Source of the DNA: Penaeus vannamei
Lineage: Eukaryota > Arthropoda > Malacostraca > Decapoda > Penaeidae
Assembly: GCF_042767895.1 (NCBI RefSeq)
Contig: NC_091568.1
Location: 22,882,437-22,901,975 of the forward strand
Length of the DNA: 19,539 bases
Reading direction: 5' to 3'
A program made the translations under genes and the position numbers. The notes beneath the pieces were generated by a model. The model was not told the origin of the DNA. It worked only from the letters and a program-made list of their open reading frames with translations, and ran no database searches. Below are positions 1 through 9,846 of this stretch, in pieces; the first letter of the stretch is position 1; the number at the start of each line of letters is the position of its first letter.

Positions 1-707
1 CATTTAATAATGAAGCAAAGCCCTTGGGTCTAGAGGTGTCCTGGACCAAGACCAAGAGCCAGGACTTTGCGGACTTGCTAGGAGAACCTGTTCGGTCGCT
101 ACGTGCTTGTGACGAGGACATTGAAGTCAGAGAGAGCTTTACATACCTTGGTAGTGCAGTTCATAATTCTGGGCTGTCAGACCTGGCAGCAGGGGTTATG
201 AACTATCTCGACAAGAGGTGCCGGTACCTGTGCAGAAGGACCAAGCTACGGGTTTTCAGGGCCCTGGTAATGCCAGTTTTGCACTACGGTAGTGAAACCT
301 GGACATTATCCAGTGCACTGGAGTCTCGTCTTGATGCATTTTGTAATAGGTCCTTGCGGCGGATCATGGGGTACTGTTGGCGGGACCATGTGTCTAACCA
401 ATGGCTGCACCGTGAGACTGGCACAGGACCTATTACCTGCACAATCCGGGATCGCCAACTCAGGCTATATGGCCATTTGGCTCGTTTTCCACAGGCTGAT
501 CCTGCTCATCATGTTGTTTCTGTAAAAGACAACCCAGGGTGGAGGAGGCCTATGGGACGACCTAGGAGGTCGTGGCTTGGGCAGATCGATCAAACCTGTC
601 GGGAAGAGCTCGAGATGAGCCGAGTCCCTGCCTGGCGGCTTGCCATGAGGGATCCCAAAAGGTGGAAGCAAAAGGTGGACGCGGCTATGCGCCCCCATAG
701 GCGTTAG
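1..707 (+). pseudogene. RTE-like LINE, C-terminal ORF2 fragment (copy 0)
   Basis: This is the C-terminal part of the pol protein of a non-LTR retrotransposon; the frame is already open at the left window edge. It starts just after where the reverse-transcriptase FADD box would be (NEAKPLGLEVSWTKTK) and runs without stop to TAG at 705-707. Visible hallmarks are YGSETWTLSSALESRLDAF, LRRIMGY.W, R.LRLYGHLARFP and RP.GRPRRSW. This arrangement after the RT domain is typical of RTE-type LINEs (family knowledge). It matches the C-terminus of the copy ending at 12207 almost word for word. It lacks the VSRRIGL-type segment expected before LAAGVMN, so a small internal deletion is likely. After the stop comes a short TGATGATGA tract that runs into (TA)n. 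It lies antisense to the CUB gene, probably in one of that gene's introns. Clade assignment is moderately sure; LINE identity is very sure. Confidence 0.85.
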
Positions 708-1017
<310 letters not shown>

Positions 1018-1065
1018 TTATATATAATTCCTTTTATTGTAATGCATTTTATTGTAGTCGCTTAC

Positions 1066-4000
1066 CATATATGTTGGTGGAAGTGTACAGATCTTGTTAT
1101 TTGGATAATCACTTGGATAATTAGGGGATTGGAAGGAAACGGTATCAGCTGATGTGCTAATAGTACAGTTACCGGGGGAAGGTGTTGTGGTAGAGGAGGT
1201 TGTAGAGGTAAAAGTTGAAGTAATGGTCGTTGTGGTGGTGGTTGTGGTTGTGGAGGTAGATGTGGAAGTAGAGGTGGTTGTAGAGGTAGAAGTGGAAGTA
1301 GAGGTGGTTGTAGAAGTAGATGTGGAAGTAGAGGTGGTTGTAGAGGTGGAAGTGGAAGTAGAGATGGTTGTGGAGGAAGAATTGGAAGTAGAGGTGGTAG
1401 TGGAGGTAGAAGTGGAAGTAGAGGTGGTTGTAGAGGTTGAAGTGGAAGTAGAGGTGATTGTGGAGGTAGAAGTGGAAGTAGAGGTGGTTGTAGAGGTAGA
1501 AGTGGAAGTAGAGGTGGTTGTGGAGATGGATGTGGAAGTTGAGGTGGTTGTGGAGGTAGAAGTGGAAGTAGAGGTGGTTGTGGGTGTAGATGTGGAAGTA
1601 GAGGTAGCAGTGGAAGTAGAGGTGGTTGTGGATGTAGATGTGGAAGTAGAGGTGGTTGTAAAGGTAGAAGTGGAAGTAGAGGTGGTTGTGGAGGTATATG
1701 TGGAAGTAGAGGTAGATGTGGAAGTAGATGTGGTTGTGGAGGTAGATGTGGAAGTAGAGGTGGTTGTGGAAGTAGAGGTGGTTGTAGAGGTAGAAGTGGA
1801 AGTAGAGGTGGTTGTGGAGGTAGAAGTGGAAGTAGAGGTGGTTATGGAGGTAGATGTGGAAGTAGAGGTAGTTGTGGAGGTAGATGTGGAAGTAGAGGTG
1901 ATTGTAGAGGTAGAAGTGGAAGTAGAGGTGGTTGTGGAGGTAGAAGTGGAATTAGAGATGGTTGTGGAGGTAGAAGTGGAAGTAGAGGTGGTTGTGCAAG
2001 TAGAGGTGGTTGTAGAGGTAGAAGTCGAAGTAGAGGTGGTTGTGGAGGTAGAAGTGGAAGTAGATGTGGTTATGGAGGTAGATGTGGAGGTAGAGGTAGA
2101 TGTGGAAGTAGAGGTGGTTGTAGAGGTAGAAGTGGAAGTAGAGGTGGTTGTAGAGGTAGAAGTGGAAGTAGATATGGTTGTGGAGGTAGATGTGGTTGTG
2201 GAGGTAGATGTGAAAGTAGAGGTGGTTGTGGAGGTAGATGTGGAAGTAGAGGTGGTTGTGGAGGTAGAAGAGGAAGTAGAGGGGGTTGTGGAGGTAGAAG
2301 TGGAAGTAGAAGTGGTTGTGGAGGAAGAAGTGGAAGTAGAGGTGGTTGTGGAGGTAGAAGTGGAAGTAGATGTGGTTGTGGAGGTAGAAGTGGAAGTAGA
2401 TGTGGTTGTGGATGTAGATGTGGAAGTAGAGGTGGTTGTGGAGGAAGAAGTGGAAGTAGAGGTGGTTGTGGAGGTAGATGTGGAAGTAGAGGTGATTGTA
2501 GACGTAGATGTGGAAGTAGAGGTGGTTGTGGAGGTAGAAGTGGAAATAGACGTGGTTGTAGAGGTTGAAGTGGAAGTAGAGATGGTTGTGGAGATAGAAG
2601 AGGAAGTAGAGGTGGTTGTGGAGATAGAGGTGGAAGTAGAGGTGGTTGTGGAGGTAGATGTGGAAGGAGAGGTGGTTGTGGAGGTAGATGTGGAAGTAGA
2701 GGTAGATGTGGAAGTAGAGGTGGTTGTGGAGGTAGATGTAGAAGTAGAGGTGGTTGTGGAGGCAGAAGTGGAAGTAGAGGTGGTTGTGGAGGTATATGTG
2801 GAAGTAGAGGTAGATGTAGAAGTAGCTGTGGTTGTGGAGGACGATGTGGAAGTAGAGGTGGTTGTGGAAGTAGAGGTGGTTGTAGAGGTATAAGTGGAAG
2901 TAGAGGTGGTTGTGGAGGTAGAAGTAGAAGTAGAGGTGGTTATGGAGGTAGATGTGGAAGTAGAGGTGGTTGTGGAGGTAGATGTGGAAGTAGAGGTGGT
3001 TGTAGAGGTAGAAGTGGAAGTAGATGTGGTTGTGGATGTAGATGTGGAAGTAAAGGTGGTTGGGGAGGTAGAAGTGGAAGTAGAGGTGGTTGTAGAGGTA
3101 GAAGTGGAAGTAGAGGTGGTTGTCGAGGTAGAAGTGGAAGTAGAGGTGGTTGTGGAAGTAGAGGTGGTTATAGAGGTAGAAGTGGAAGTAGAGGTGGTTG
3201 TGGAGGTAGATTTCGAAGTAGAGGTGGTTGTGGAGGTAGATGTGGAAGTAGATGTGGTTGTGGAGGTAGATGTGGAAGTAGATGTGGTTGTGGAGGTAGA
3301 TATGGAAGTAGAGGTGGTTGTGGAGGTAGATGTGGAAGTAGAGGTAGTTGTGGAGGTAGATGTGGAAGTAGAGGTGGTTGTGGAGGAAGAAGTGGAAGTA
3401 GAGGTGGTTGTGGAGGTAGAAGTGGAAGTAGATGTGGTTGTGGAGGTAGAAGTGGAAGTAGATGTGGTTGTGGAGGTAGATGTGGAAGTAGAGGTGGTTG
3501 GGGCGGAAGAAGTGGAAGTAGAGGTGGTTGTGGAGGTAGATGTGGAAGTAGAGGTGGTTGTGGAGGTAGATGTGGAAGGAGAGGTGGTTGTGGAGGTAGA
3601 AGTGGAAATAGACGTGGTTGTAGGGGTAGAAGTGGAAGTAGAGGTGGTTGTGGAGGTAGATGTGGAAGTAGAGGTGGTTGTGGAGGTAGAAGAGGAAGTA
3701 GAGGTGGTTGTGGAGATAGAAGTGGAAGTAGAGGTGGTTGTGGAGGTAGATGTGGAAGTAGAGGTGGTTGTGGAGGTAGATGTGGAAGTAGAGGTAGATG
3801 TGGAAGTAGAGGTGGTTGTGGAGGTAGTTGTGGAAGTAGAGGTGGTTGTGGAGGTAGAAGTGGAAGTAGATGTGGTTGTGGAGGTAGAAGTGAAAGTAGA
3901 GGTGGTTGTGGAGGTTGATGTGAAAGTAAAGGTGGTTGTGGAGGTAGATGTGGTTGTGGAGGTAGATGTGGAAGTAGAGGTGGTTGTGGAGTCAGATGTG

Positions 4001-7000
4001 GAAGTAGAGGTGGTTGTGGACGTAGAAGTGGAAGTAGAGGTGGTTGTGGAGGTTGATGTGGAAGTAAAGGTGGTTGTGGAGGTAGATGTGGTTGTGGAGG
4101 TAGATGTGGAAGTAGAGGTGGTTGTGGAAGTAGAGGTGGTTGTAGAGGTAGAAGTGGAAGTAGATGTGGTTGTGGAGGTAGATGTGGAAGTAGAGGTGGT
4201 TGTGGAGGTAGAAGAGGAAGTAGTGGTGGTTGTGGAGGTAGAAGTGGAAGTAGAGGTGGTTGTGGAGGTAGAGGTGGTTGTGGAGGCAGAAGTGGAAGAA
4301 GAGGTAGTTGTAGAGGAAGAAGTGGAAGTAGAGGTGGTTGTGGAGGTAGATGTGGAAGTATAGGTGGTTGTGGAGGCAGAAGTGGAAGAAGAGGTAGTTG
4401 TAGAGGAAGAAGTGGAAGTAGAAGTGGTTGTGGAGGTAGATGTGGAAGTAGAGGTGGTTGTGGACGTCGAAGTGTAAGTATAGGTGGTTGTGGAGGTTGA
4501 TGTGGAAGTAAAGGTGGTTGTGGGGGTAGATGTGGTTGTGGAGGTAGATGTGGAAGTAGAGGTGGTTGTAGAGGTAGAAGTGGAAGTAGATGTGGTTGTG
4601 GAGGTAGATGTGGAAGTAGAGGTGGTTGTGGAGGAAGAAGAGGAAGTAGTGGTGGTTGTGGAGGTAGTTGTAGAGGAAGAAGTGGAAGTAGAAGTAGATG
4701 TGGAAGTAAAGGTGGTTGTGGAGGTAGATGTGGAAGTATAGGTGGTTGTGGAGGCAGAAGTGGAAGAAGAGGTAGTTGTAGAGGAAGAAGTGGAAGTAGA
4801 GGTGGTTGTGGAGGTAGATGTGGAAGTAGAGGTGGTTGTGGAGGTAGAAGTGGAAGTAGATGTGGTTGTAGAGGTAGAAGTGGAAGTAGAAGTAGTTGTG
4901 GAGGTAGATGTGGAAGTAGAGGTGGTTGTGGACGTCGAAGTGTAAGTATAGGTGGTTGTGGAGGTTGATGTGGAAGTAAAGGTGGTTGTGGAGGTAGATG
5001 TGGTTGTGGAGGTAGATGTGGAAGTAGAGGTGGTTGTAGAGGTAGAAGTGGATGTGGTTGTGGAGGTAGATGTGGAAGTAGAGGTGGTTGTGGAGGTAGA
5101 AGAGGAAGTAGTGGTGGTTGTGGAGGTAGAAGTGGAAGTAGAGGTGGTTGTGGAGGTAGATGTGGAAGTAGAGGTGGTTGTGGAGGTAGATGTGGAAGTA
5201 GAAGTAGATGTGGAAGTAGAAGTGGTTGTGGAGGTAGATGTGGAAGTATAGGTGGTTGTGGAGGCAGAAGTGGAAGAAGAGGTAGTTGTAGAGGTAGATG
5301 TGGAAGTAGAGGTGGTTGTGGAGGTAGATGTGGAAGTAGAGGTGGTTGTGGAGGTAGATGTGGAAGTAGAGGTGGTTGTGGAAGTAGAGATGGTTGTGGA
5401 AGTAGAGGTTGTTGTAGAGGTAGAAGTGGAAGTAGAGGTAGAAGTGGAAGTAGATGTGGTTGTTGAGGTAGATGTGGAAGTAGAGGTGGTTGTGGAGGTA
5501 TATGTGGAAGTAGAGGTGGTTGTAGAGGTAGAAGTGGAAGTAGAGGTGGTTGTGGAGGTATATGTGGAAGTAGAGGTGGTTGTAGAAGTAGAGGTGGTTG
5601 TAGAGGTAGAAGTGGAAGTAGAGGTGGTTGTGGAGGTAGAAGTGGAAGTAGAGGTGGTTGTGGGTGTAGATGTGGAAGTAGAGGTGGTTGTGGAGGCAGA
5701 AGTGGAAGTAGAGGTGGTTGTAGAGGTAGAAGTGGAAGTAGAAGTGGCTGTGGAAGTAGAGGTGGTTGTAGAGGTAGAAGTGGAAGTAGAGGTGGTTGTG
5801 GAAGTAGAGGTGGTTGTAGAGGTAGAAGTGGAAGTAGAGGTGGTCGTGGAGGTAGAAGTTGAAGTAGAGGTGGTTGTGGATGTAGATGTGGAAGTAGAGG
5901 TGGTTGTAGAGGTATAAGTGGAAGTATATGTGGTTGTGGAGGTAGATGTGGAAGTAGAGGTGGTTGTAGAGGTAGAAGTGGAAGTAGAGGTGGTTGTGGA
6001 GGTAGAAGTGGAAGTAGAGGTGGTTGTAGAGGTAGAAGTGGAAGTAGAGGTGGTTGTGGAGGTAGAAGTGGAAGTAGAGGTGGTTGTGGAGGTAGATGTG
6101 GAAGTAGAGGTAGAAGTGGAAGTAGAGGTGGTTGTGGAGGTAGATGTGGAAGTAGAGGTGCTTGTGGAAGTAGAGGTGGTTGTGGATGTAGATGTGGAAG
6201 TAGAGGTGGTTGTGGAGGTAGATGTGGAAGTAGAGGTGGTTGTGGAAGTAGAGGTGGTTGTGGATGTAGATGTGGAAGTATAGGTGGTTGTGGAGGTAGA
6301 TGTGGAAGTAGAGGTGGTTGTGGAGGTAGATGTGGAAATAGAGGTAGAAGTGGAAGTAAAGGTGGTTGTGGAGGTAGATTTCGAAGTAGAGGTGGTTGTA
6401 GAGGTAGAAGTGGAAGTAGATGTGGAAGTAGAGGTGGTTGTGGAAGTAGAGGTGGTTGTAGAGGTAGAAGTGGAAGTAGAGGTGGTTGTGGAGGTAGAAG
6501 TGGAAGTAGAGGTGGTTGTTGAGGTAGATGTGGAAGTAGAGGTGGTCGTGGAAGTAGAAGTGGAAGTAGAGATGGTTGTGGAGGTAGAAGTGGAAGTAGA
6601 GGTGGTTGTGGAGGGAAATGTGGAAGTAGAGGTGGTTGTGGAGGTAGAAGTTGAAGTAGAGGTGGTTGTAGAGGTAGAAGTGGAAGTAGAGGTGGTTGTG
6701 GAGGTAGATGTGGAAGTAGAGGTGGTTGTGGAGGTAGATGTGGAAGTAGAGGTTATAGAGGTAGAAGTGGAAGTAGAGGTGGTTGTGGAGGTAGATGTGG
6801 AAGTAGAGGTGGTTGTGGAGGTAGATGTGGAAGTAGAGGTGGTTGTGGAAGTAGAGATGGTTGTGGAAGTAGAGGTTGTTGTAGAGATAGAAGTGGAAGT
6901 AGAGGTAGAAGTGGAAGTAGATGTGGTTGTGGAGGTAGATGTGGAAGTAGAGGTTGTTGTGGAGGTATATGTGGAAGTAGAGGTGGTTGTGGAAGTAGAG

Positions 7001-8377
7001 GTGGTTGTAGAGGTAGAAGTGGAAGTAGAGGTGGTTGTGGAAGTAGAGGTGGTTGTGGAAGTAGAGGTGGTTGTAGAGGCAGAAGTGGAAGTAGAGGTGG
7101 TTGTGGAGGTAGAAGTGGAATTAGAGGTTGTTGTGGATGTAGATGTGGAAGTAGAGGTGGTTGTGGAAGTAGAGGTGGTTGTAGAGGTAGAAGTGGAAGT
7201 AGAGGTGGTTGTGGAGGTAGAAGTGGAAGTAGAGGTGGTTGTGGATGTAGATGTGGAAGTAGAGGTGGTTGTCGAGGCAGAAGTGGAAGTAGAGGTGGTT
7301 ATAGAGGTAGAAGTGGAAGTAGAGGTGGCTGTGGAAGTAGAGGTGGTTGTAGAGGTAGAAGTGGAAGTAGAGGTGGTTGTAGAGGTAGAAGTGGAAGTAG
7401 AGGTGGTTGTGGAAGTAGAGGTGGTTGTAGAGGTAGAAGTGGAAGTAGAGGTGGTTGTGGAGGTAGAAGTTGAAGTAGAGGTGGTTGTGGATGTAGATGT
7501 GGAAGTAGAGGTGGTTGTAGAGGTATAAGTGGAAGTATATGTGGTTGTGGAGGTAGATGTGGAAGTAGAGGTGGTTGTGGAAGTAGAAGTGGTTGTAGAA
7601 GTAGAAGTGGAAGTAGAGGTGGTTGTTGAGGTAGAAGTGGAAGTAGAGGTGGTTGTAGAGGTAGAAGTGGAAGTAGAGGTGGTTGTGGAGGTAGAAGTGG
7701 AGGGAGAGGTGGTTGTAGAGGTAGAAATGGAAGTAGAGGTGGTTGTGGAGGTAGATGTGGAAGTAGAGGTACAAGTGGAAGTTGAGGTGGTTGTGGAGGT
7801 AGATCTGGTTGTTGAGGTGGTTGTGGAAGTAGAGGTGGATGTGGAAGTAGAGGTGGTTGTGGAAGTAGAGGTGGTTGTGGAAGTAGAGGTGGTTGTGGAA
7901 GTAGAGGTGGGTGTGGATGTAGATGTGGAAGAAGAGGTGGTTGTGGAGGTAGATGTGGAAGTAGAGGTGGTTGTGGAAGTAGAGGTGGTTGTGGATGTAG
8001 ATGTGGAAGTATAGGTGGTTGTGGATGTAGATGTGGAAGTAGAGGTGGTTGTGGAGGTAGATGTGGAAGTAGAGGTGGTTGTGGAGGTAGATGTCGTAGT
8101 AGAGGGGGTTGTGGAGGGAGAAGTGGAAGTAGATGTGGTTGTGGAGGTTGATGTAGAAGTAGAGGTAGTTGTAGAAGTAGAAGTGGAAGTAGAGGAGGTT
8201 GTGGAGGTAGAAGAGGAAGTAGAGGTTGTAGTAGATGTCGTTGTGCAAGCAGGGTCTTCTATAAAGGTTATATTCGCTGTCCATCCCGGCATGAAGTTGA
8301 GTTGAGATTTGAAGTAAAGAATCATCTCATTGCTTGTAGAAGTTATATTCTGTCCATTGAGCTCGGTCCCGCAGTAC
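1066..8377 (-). CDS. Giant internal exon: CUB C-terminal part, ~2,350-residue Ser/Thr mucin-like linker, start of second CUB
   Basis: One 7,312-nt exon of an unrecognised extracellular CUB-domain gene. It starts at 8377 after an acceptor (CAG at 8378-8380, with a pyrimidine-rich tract) and ends at 1066 before donor GTAAGC. It enters by completing a split codon and leaves in phase 0. The first ~43 residues (YCGTELNG, then two N-I-T sequons) are the last strands of a CUB domain, with its fourth cysteine. Next come about 2,354 Ser/Thr residues built from TTTSTSTSTS, with 6- and 14-residue variants. The end is GNCTIST followed by SPNYPSDYPNNKIC, the classic start of a CUB domain with its first two cysteines. 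The linker has almost no Pro, unlike classical mucins; dense O-glycosylation and an extended rod are inferred. The frame stays open through every length change over 7 kb. The exon upstream is at 8548-8722; the one downstream is outside the window. Confidence 0.8.
1183..8244 (-). repeat. 30-bp coding minisatellite (TTTSTSTSTS array) with higher-order repeats
   Basis: About 7.06 kb of tandem repeat with a basic unit of 30 bp. Frequent 18-bp and 42-bp variants differ from it by a 12-bp step, which keeps the frame. The + strand is almost devoid of C and the coding strand of G. Shared rare variants reveal larger duplications. About 1691-2750 matches 2789-3840 at offsets of 1062-1098. Blocks of about 445-465 bp repeat three times across about 4030-5270. 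About 5310-5960 matches 6777-7571 at offsets rising from 1467 to 1611. A 30-bp-level tandem repeat of this kind is not a CRISPR array, since there are no spacers. Confidence 0.95.
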
Positions 8378-8547
8378 CTGCATATGATAAAAAGATGTTG
8401 AAATGTCACATATCAGAAGCGAGTGGATAAAAGAAGACGTTGTGTCAAACCCAAGTGGCTGTGCAGCCCAATTAGGAACCAAGGAAAAATATAAGCAAAC
8501 GAAAAGGGATATTAGCAGACCTCGAGTCATGGAGAAATATTACCTAC
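8378..8547 (-). other. 170-nt GT-AG intron inside the CUB domain
   Basis: Begins GTAGGT and ends in a T-rich tract with ATATGCAG. It interrupts a codon after its second base. Both flanks encode consecutive CUB segments, so retention would add W then an immediate TAG stop. Confidence 0.7.
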
Positions 8548-8761
8548 CAACTACCATCATACATGTCGTCCGTTCGTATCTCTAGGCCGTCATACCAGCA
8601 GATGTTTAGTAGAGTTGAATCGGTGACATAATGGTTCGTCTTCTGGTAGATACTGAAGCTTGTGAAGCTTGCCCTTACCAGATAGCATTCCGGGGCCTTG
8701 ATGACCTTGGTAAATTTTATTTCTGAAAATGTGAAAACTGACTTTGTATAGCTGAGTATAG
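8423..8761. other. Flanking intronic sequence of the CUB gene
   Basis: Apart from the 175-nt exon, this stretch is intron or upstream intron on the minus strand. No other coding exon could be supported, and the open frames here are intron readthrough. Confidence 0.5.
8548..8722 (-). CDS. Upstream CUB-domain exon of the same gene
   Basis: This 175-nt minus-strand exon is too short to stand out as an ORF. The acceptor is TTTTCAG just above 8722 with a good pyrimidine tract; the donor TTG|GTAGGT follows 8548. It holds 57 whole codons plus two bases at each end. The protein reads IKAPECYLVRASFTSFSI, then CWYDGLEIR, then YDGS. This is the middle of a CUB domain: APEGY-like strand, hydrophobic strand, third cysteine and YD.LEIR. 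Splicing to the giant exon makes TGG TAC TGC, giving SWYCG, so the CUB domain continues without a break. This phase match is strong evidence for both exons and for the 170-nt intron between them. An extra cysteine in PECYL, where CUBs usually have Gly, is odd. The exon encoding the N-terminal CUB strands is not visible; it should lie upstream, possibly in or beyond the N gap. Confidence 0.75.
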
Positions 8762-8779
8762 TCACCCGTGAGAGATGGT

Positions 8780-8793
8780 ATCTCTCTCTCTCT

Positions 8794-8868
<75 letters not shown>

Positions 8869-8930
8869 CATACATACACACACACACATACACACAAAAA
8901 CGCACACACACACACGTGTGGAATTCATGT
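8780..8930. repeat. Microsatellites (TC)n, (TA)n, (TACA)n, (CA)n
   Basis: (TC)n at about 8780-8796, (TA)n at 8797-8864, then TACA and CA repeats to about 8930. They presumably lie in the intron upstream of the CUB exon. Confidence 0.95.
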
Positions 8931-9039
8931 TGAACAGATTGCAACGGGAACGACGAAGGGACGGGCAAGAAAACACACGAATATGCCGAAGGCCTTTTCA
9001 CTATTGCTTCGTCAGAGCATATGCTACATGAGGTACATA
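8931..9039. repeat. Possible unclassified interspersed repeat at the gap edge
   Basis: About 110 bp of non-simple sequence between a (CA)n tract and the N gap, containing GCCGAAGGCCTTTTCAC and a CGTCAGAGCATATGC segment. Its style resembles dispersed repeat families common in crustacean genomes, but there is no second copy in the window. It could equally be unique intron sequence. Confidence 0.25.
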
Positions 9040-9539
9040 NNNNNNNNNNNNNNNNNNNNNNNNNNNNNNNNNNNNNNNNNNNNNNNNNNNNNNNNNNNNN
9101 NNNNNNNNNNNNNNNNNNNNNNNNNNNNNNNNNNNNNNNNNNNNNNNNNNNNNNNNNNNNNNNNNNNNNNNNNNNNNNNNNNNNNNNNNNNNNNNNNNNN
9201 NNNNNNNNNNNNNNNNNNNNNNNNNNNNNNNNNNNNNNNNNNNNNNNNNNNNNNNNNNNNNNNNNNNNNNNNNNNNNNNNNNNNNNNNNNNNNNNNNNNN
9301 NNNNNNNNNNNNNNNNNNNNNNNNNNNNNNNNNNNNNNNNNNNNNNNNNNNNNNNNNNNNNNNNNNNNNNNNNNNNNNNNNNNNNNNNNNNNNNNNNNNN
9401 NNNNNNNNNNNNNNNNNNNNNNNNNNNNNNNNNNNNNNNNNNNNNNNNNNNNNNNNNNNNNNNNNNNNNNNNNNNNNNNNNNNNNNNNNNNNNNNNNNNN
9501 NNNNNNNNNNNNNNNNNNNNNNNNNNNNNNNNNNNNNNN
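9040..9539. other. Assembly gap, exactly 500 N
   Basis: The run of N is exactly 500 long, which suggests a scaffolding placeholder rather than a measured distance. Its right edge is (TA)n, the kind of sequence at which assemblies break. The order and orientation of the two halves rest on the scaffold only. Confidence 0.98.
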
Positions 9540-9755
9540 ATATATATTATATATATATTTTTATATATATATATATATAAAATATATATAAAAAACATAT
9601 ATGTGTATATACATATATATATATATATATAATATATATATAATAATATATATAATATATATAAATATATAATATATATATATATATATATATAAATATA
9701 TATATTATATATATAATAATATATATATAATATATATATTTATAATATAATAATA

Positions 9756-9841
<86 letters not shown>
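9540..9841. repeat. (TA)n-rich low-complexity tract
   Basis: Imperfect AT/AAT/TTA repeats to about 9755, then about 85 bp of near-perfect (TA)n running straight into the next LINE copy. Nothing else is visible. Confidence 0.95.

Positions 9842-9846
<5 letters not shown>

Noticed and set aside
1183..8244. CRISPR-like array of 30-bp repeats
   Set aside because: Repeats are contiguous without unique spacers, translate in frame and lie in an animal-type genome.
7121..8284. Minus-strand His/Leu/Tyr/Asn-rich frame in the repeat
   Set aside because: Out-of-frame shadow of the same repeat; it lacks flanking domains and ends inside the array.
1154..8305. Long + strand open frames reading VEVEVVVEV repeats
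   Set aside because: Antisense shadow of the Ser/Thr exon. They are broken repeatedly by TAG and TGA, have no flanking domain or splice logic, and the minus-strand frame is continuous with CUB sequence at both ends.
8327..8530. Minus-strand frame with a hydrophobic, signal-peptide-like start
   Set aside because: It spans the 170-nt intron out of frame with the CUB exons; the CUB phase match is better evidence.
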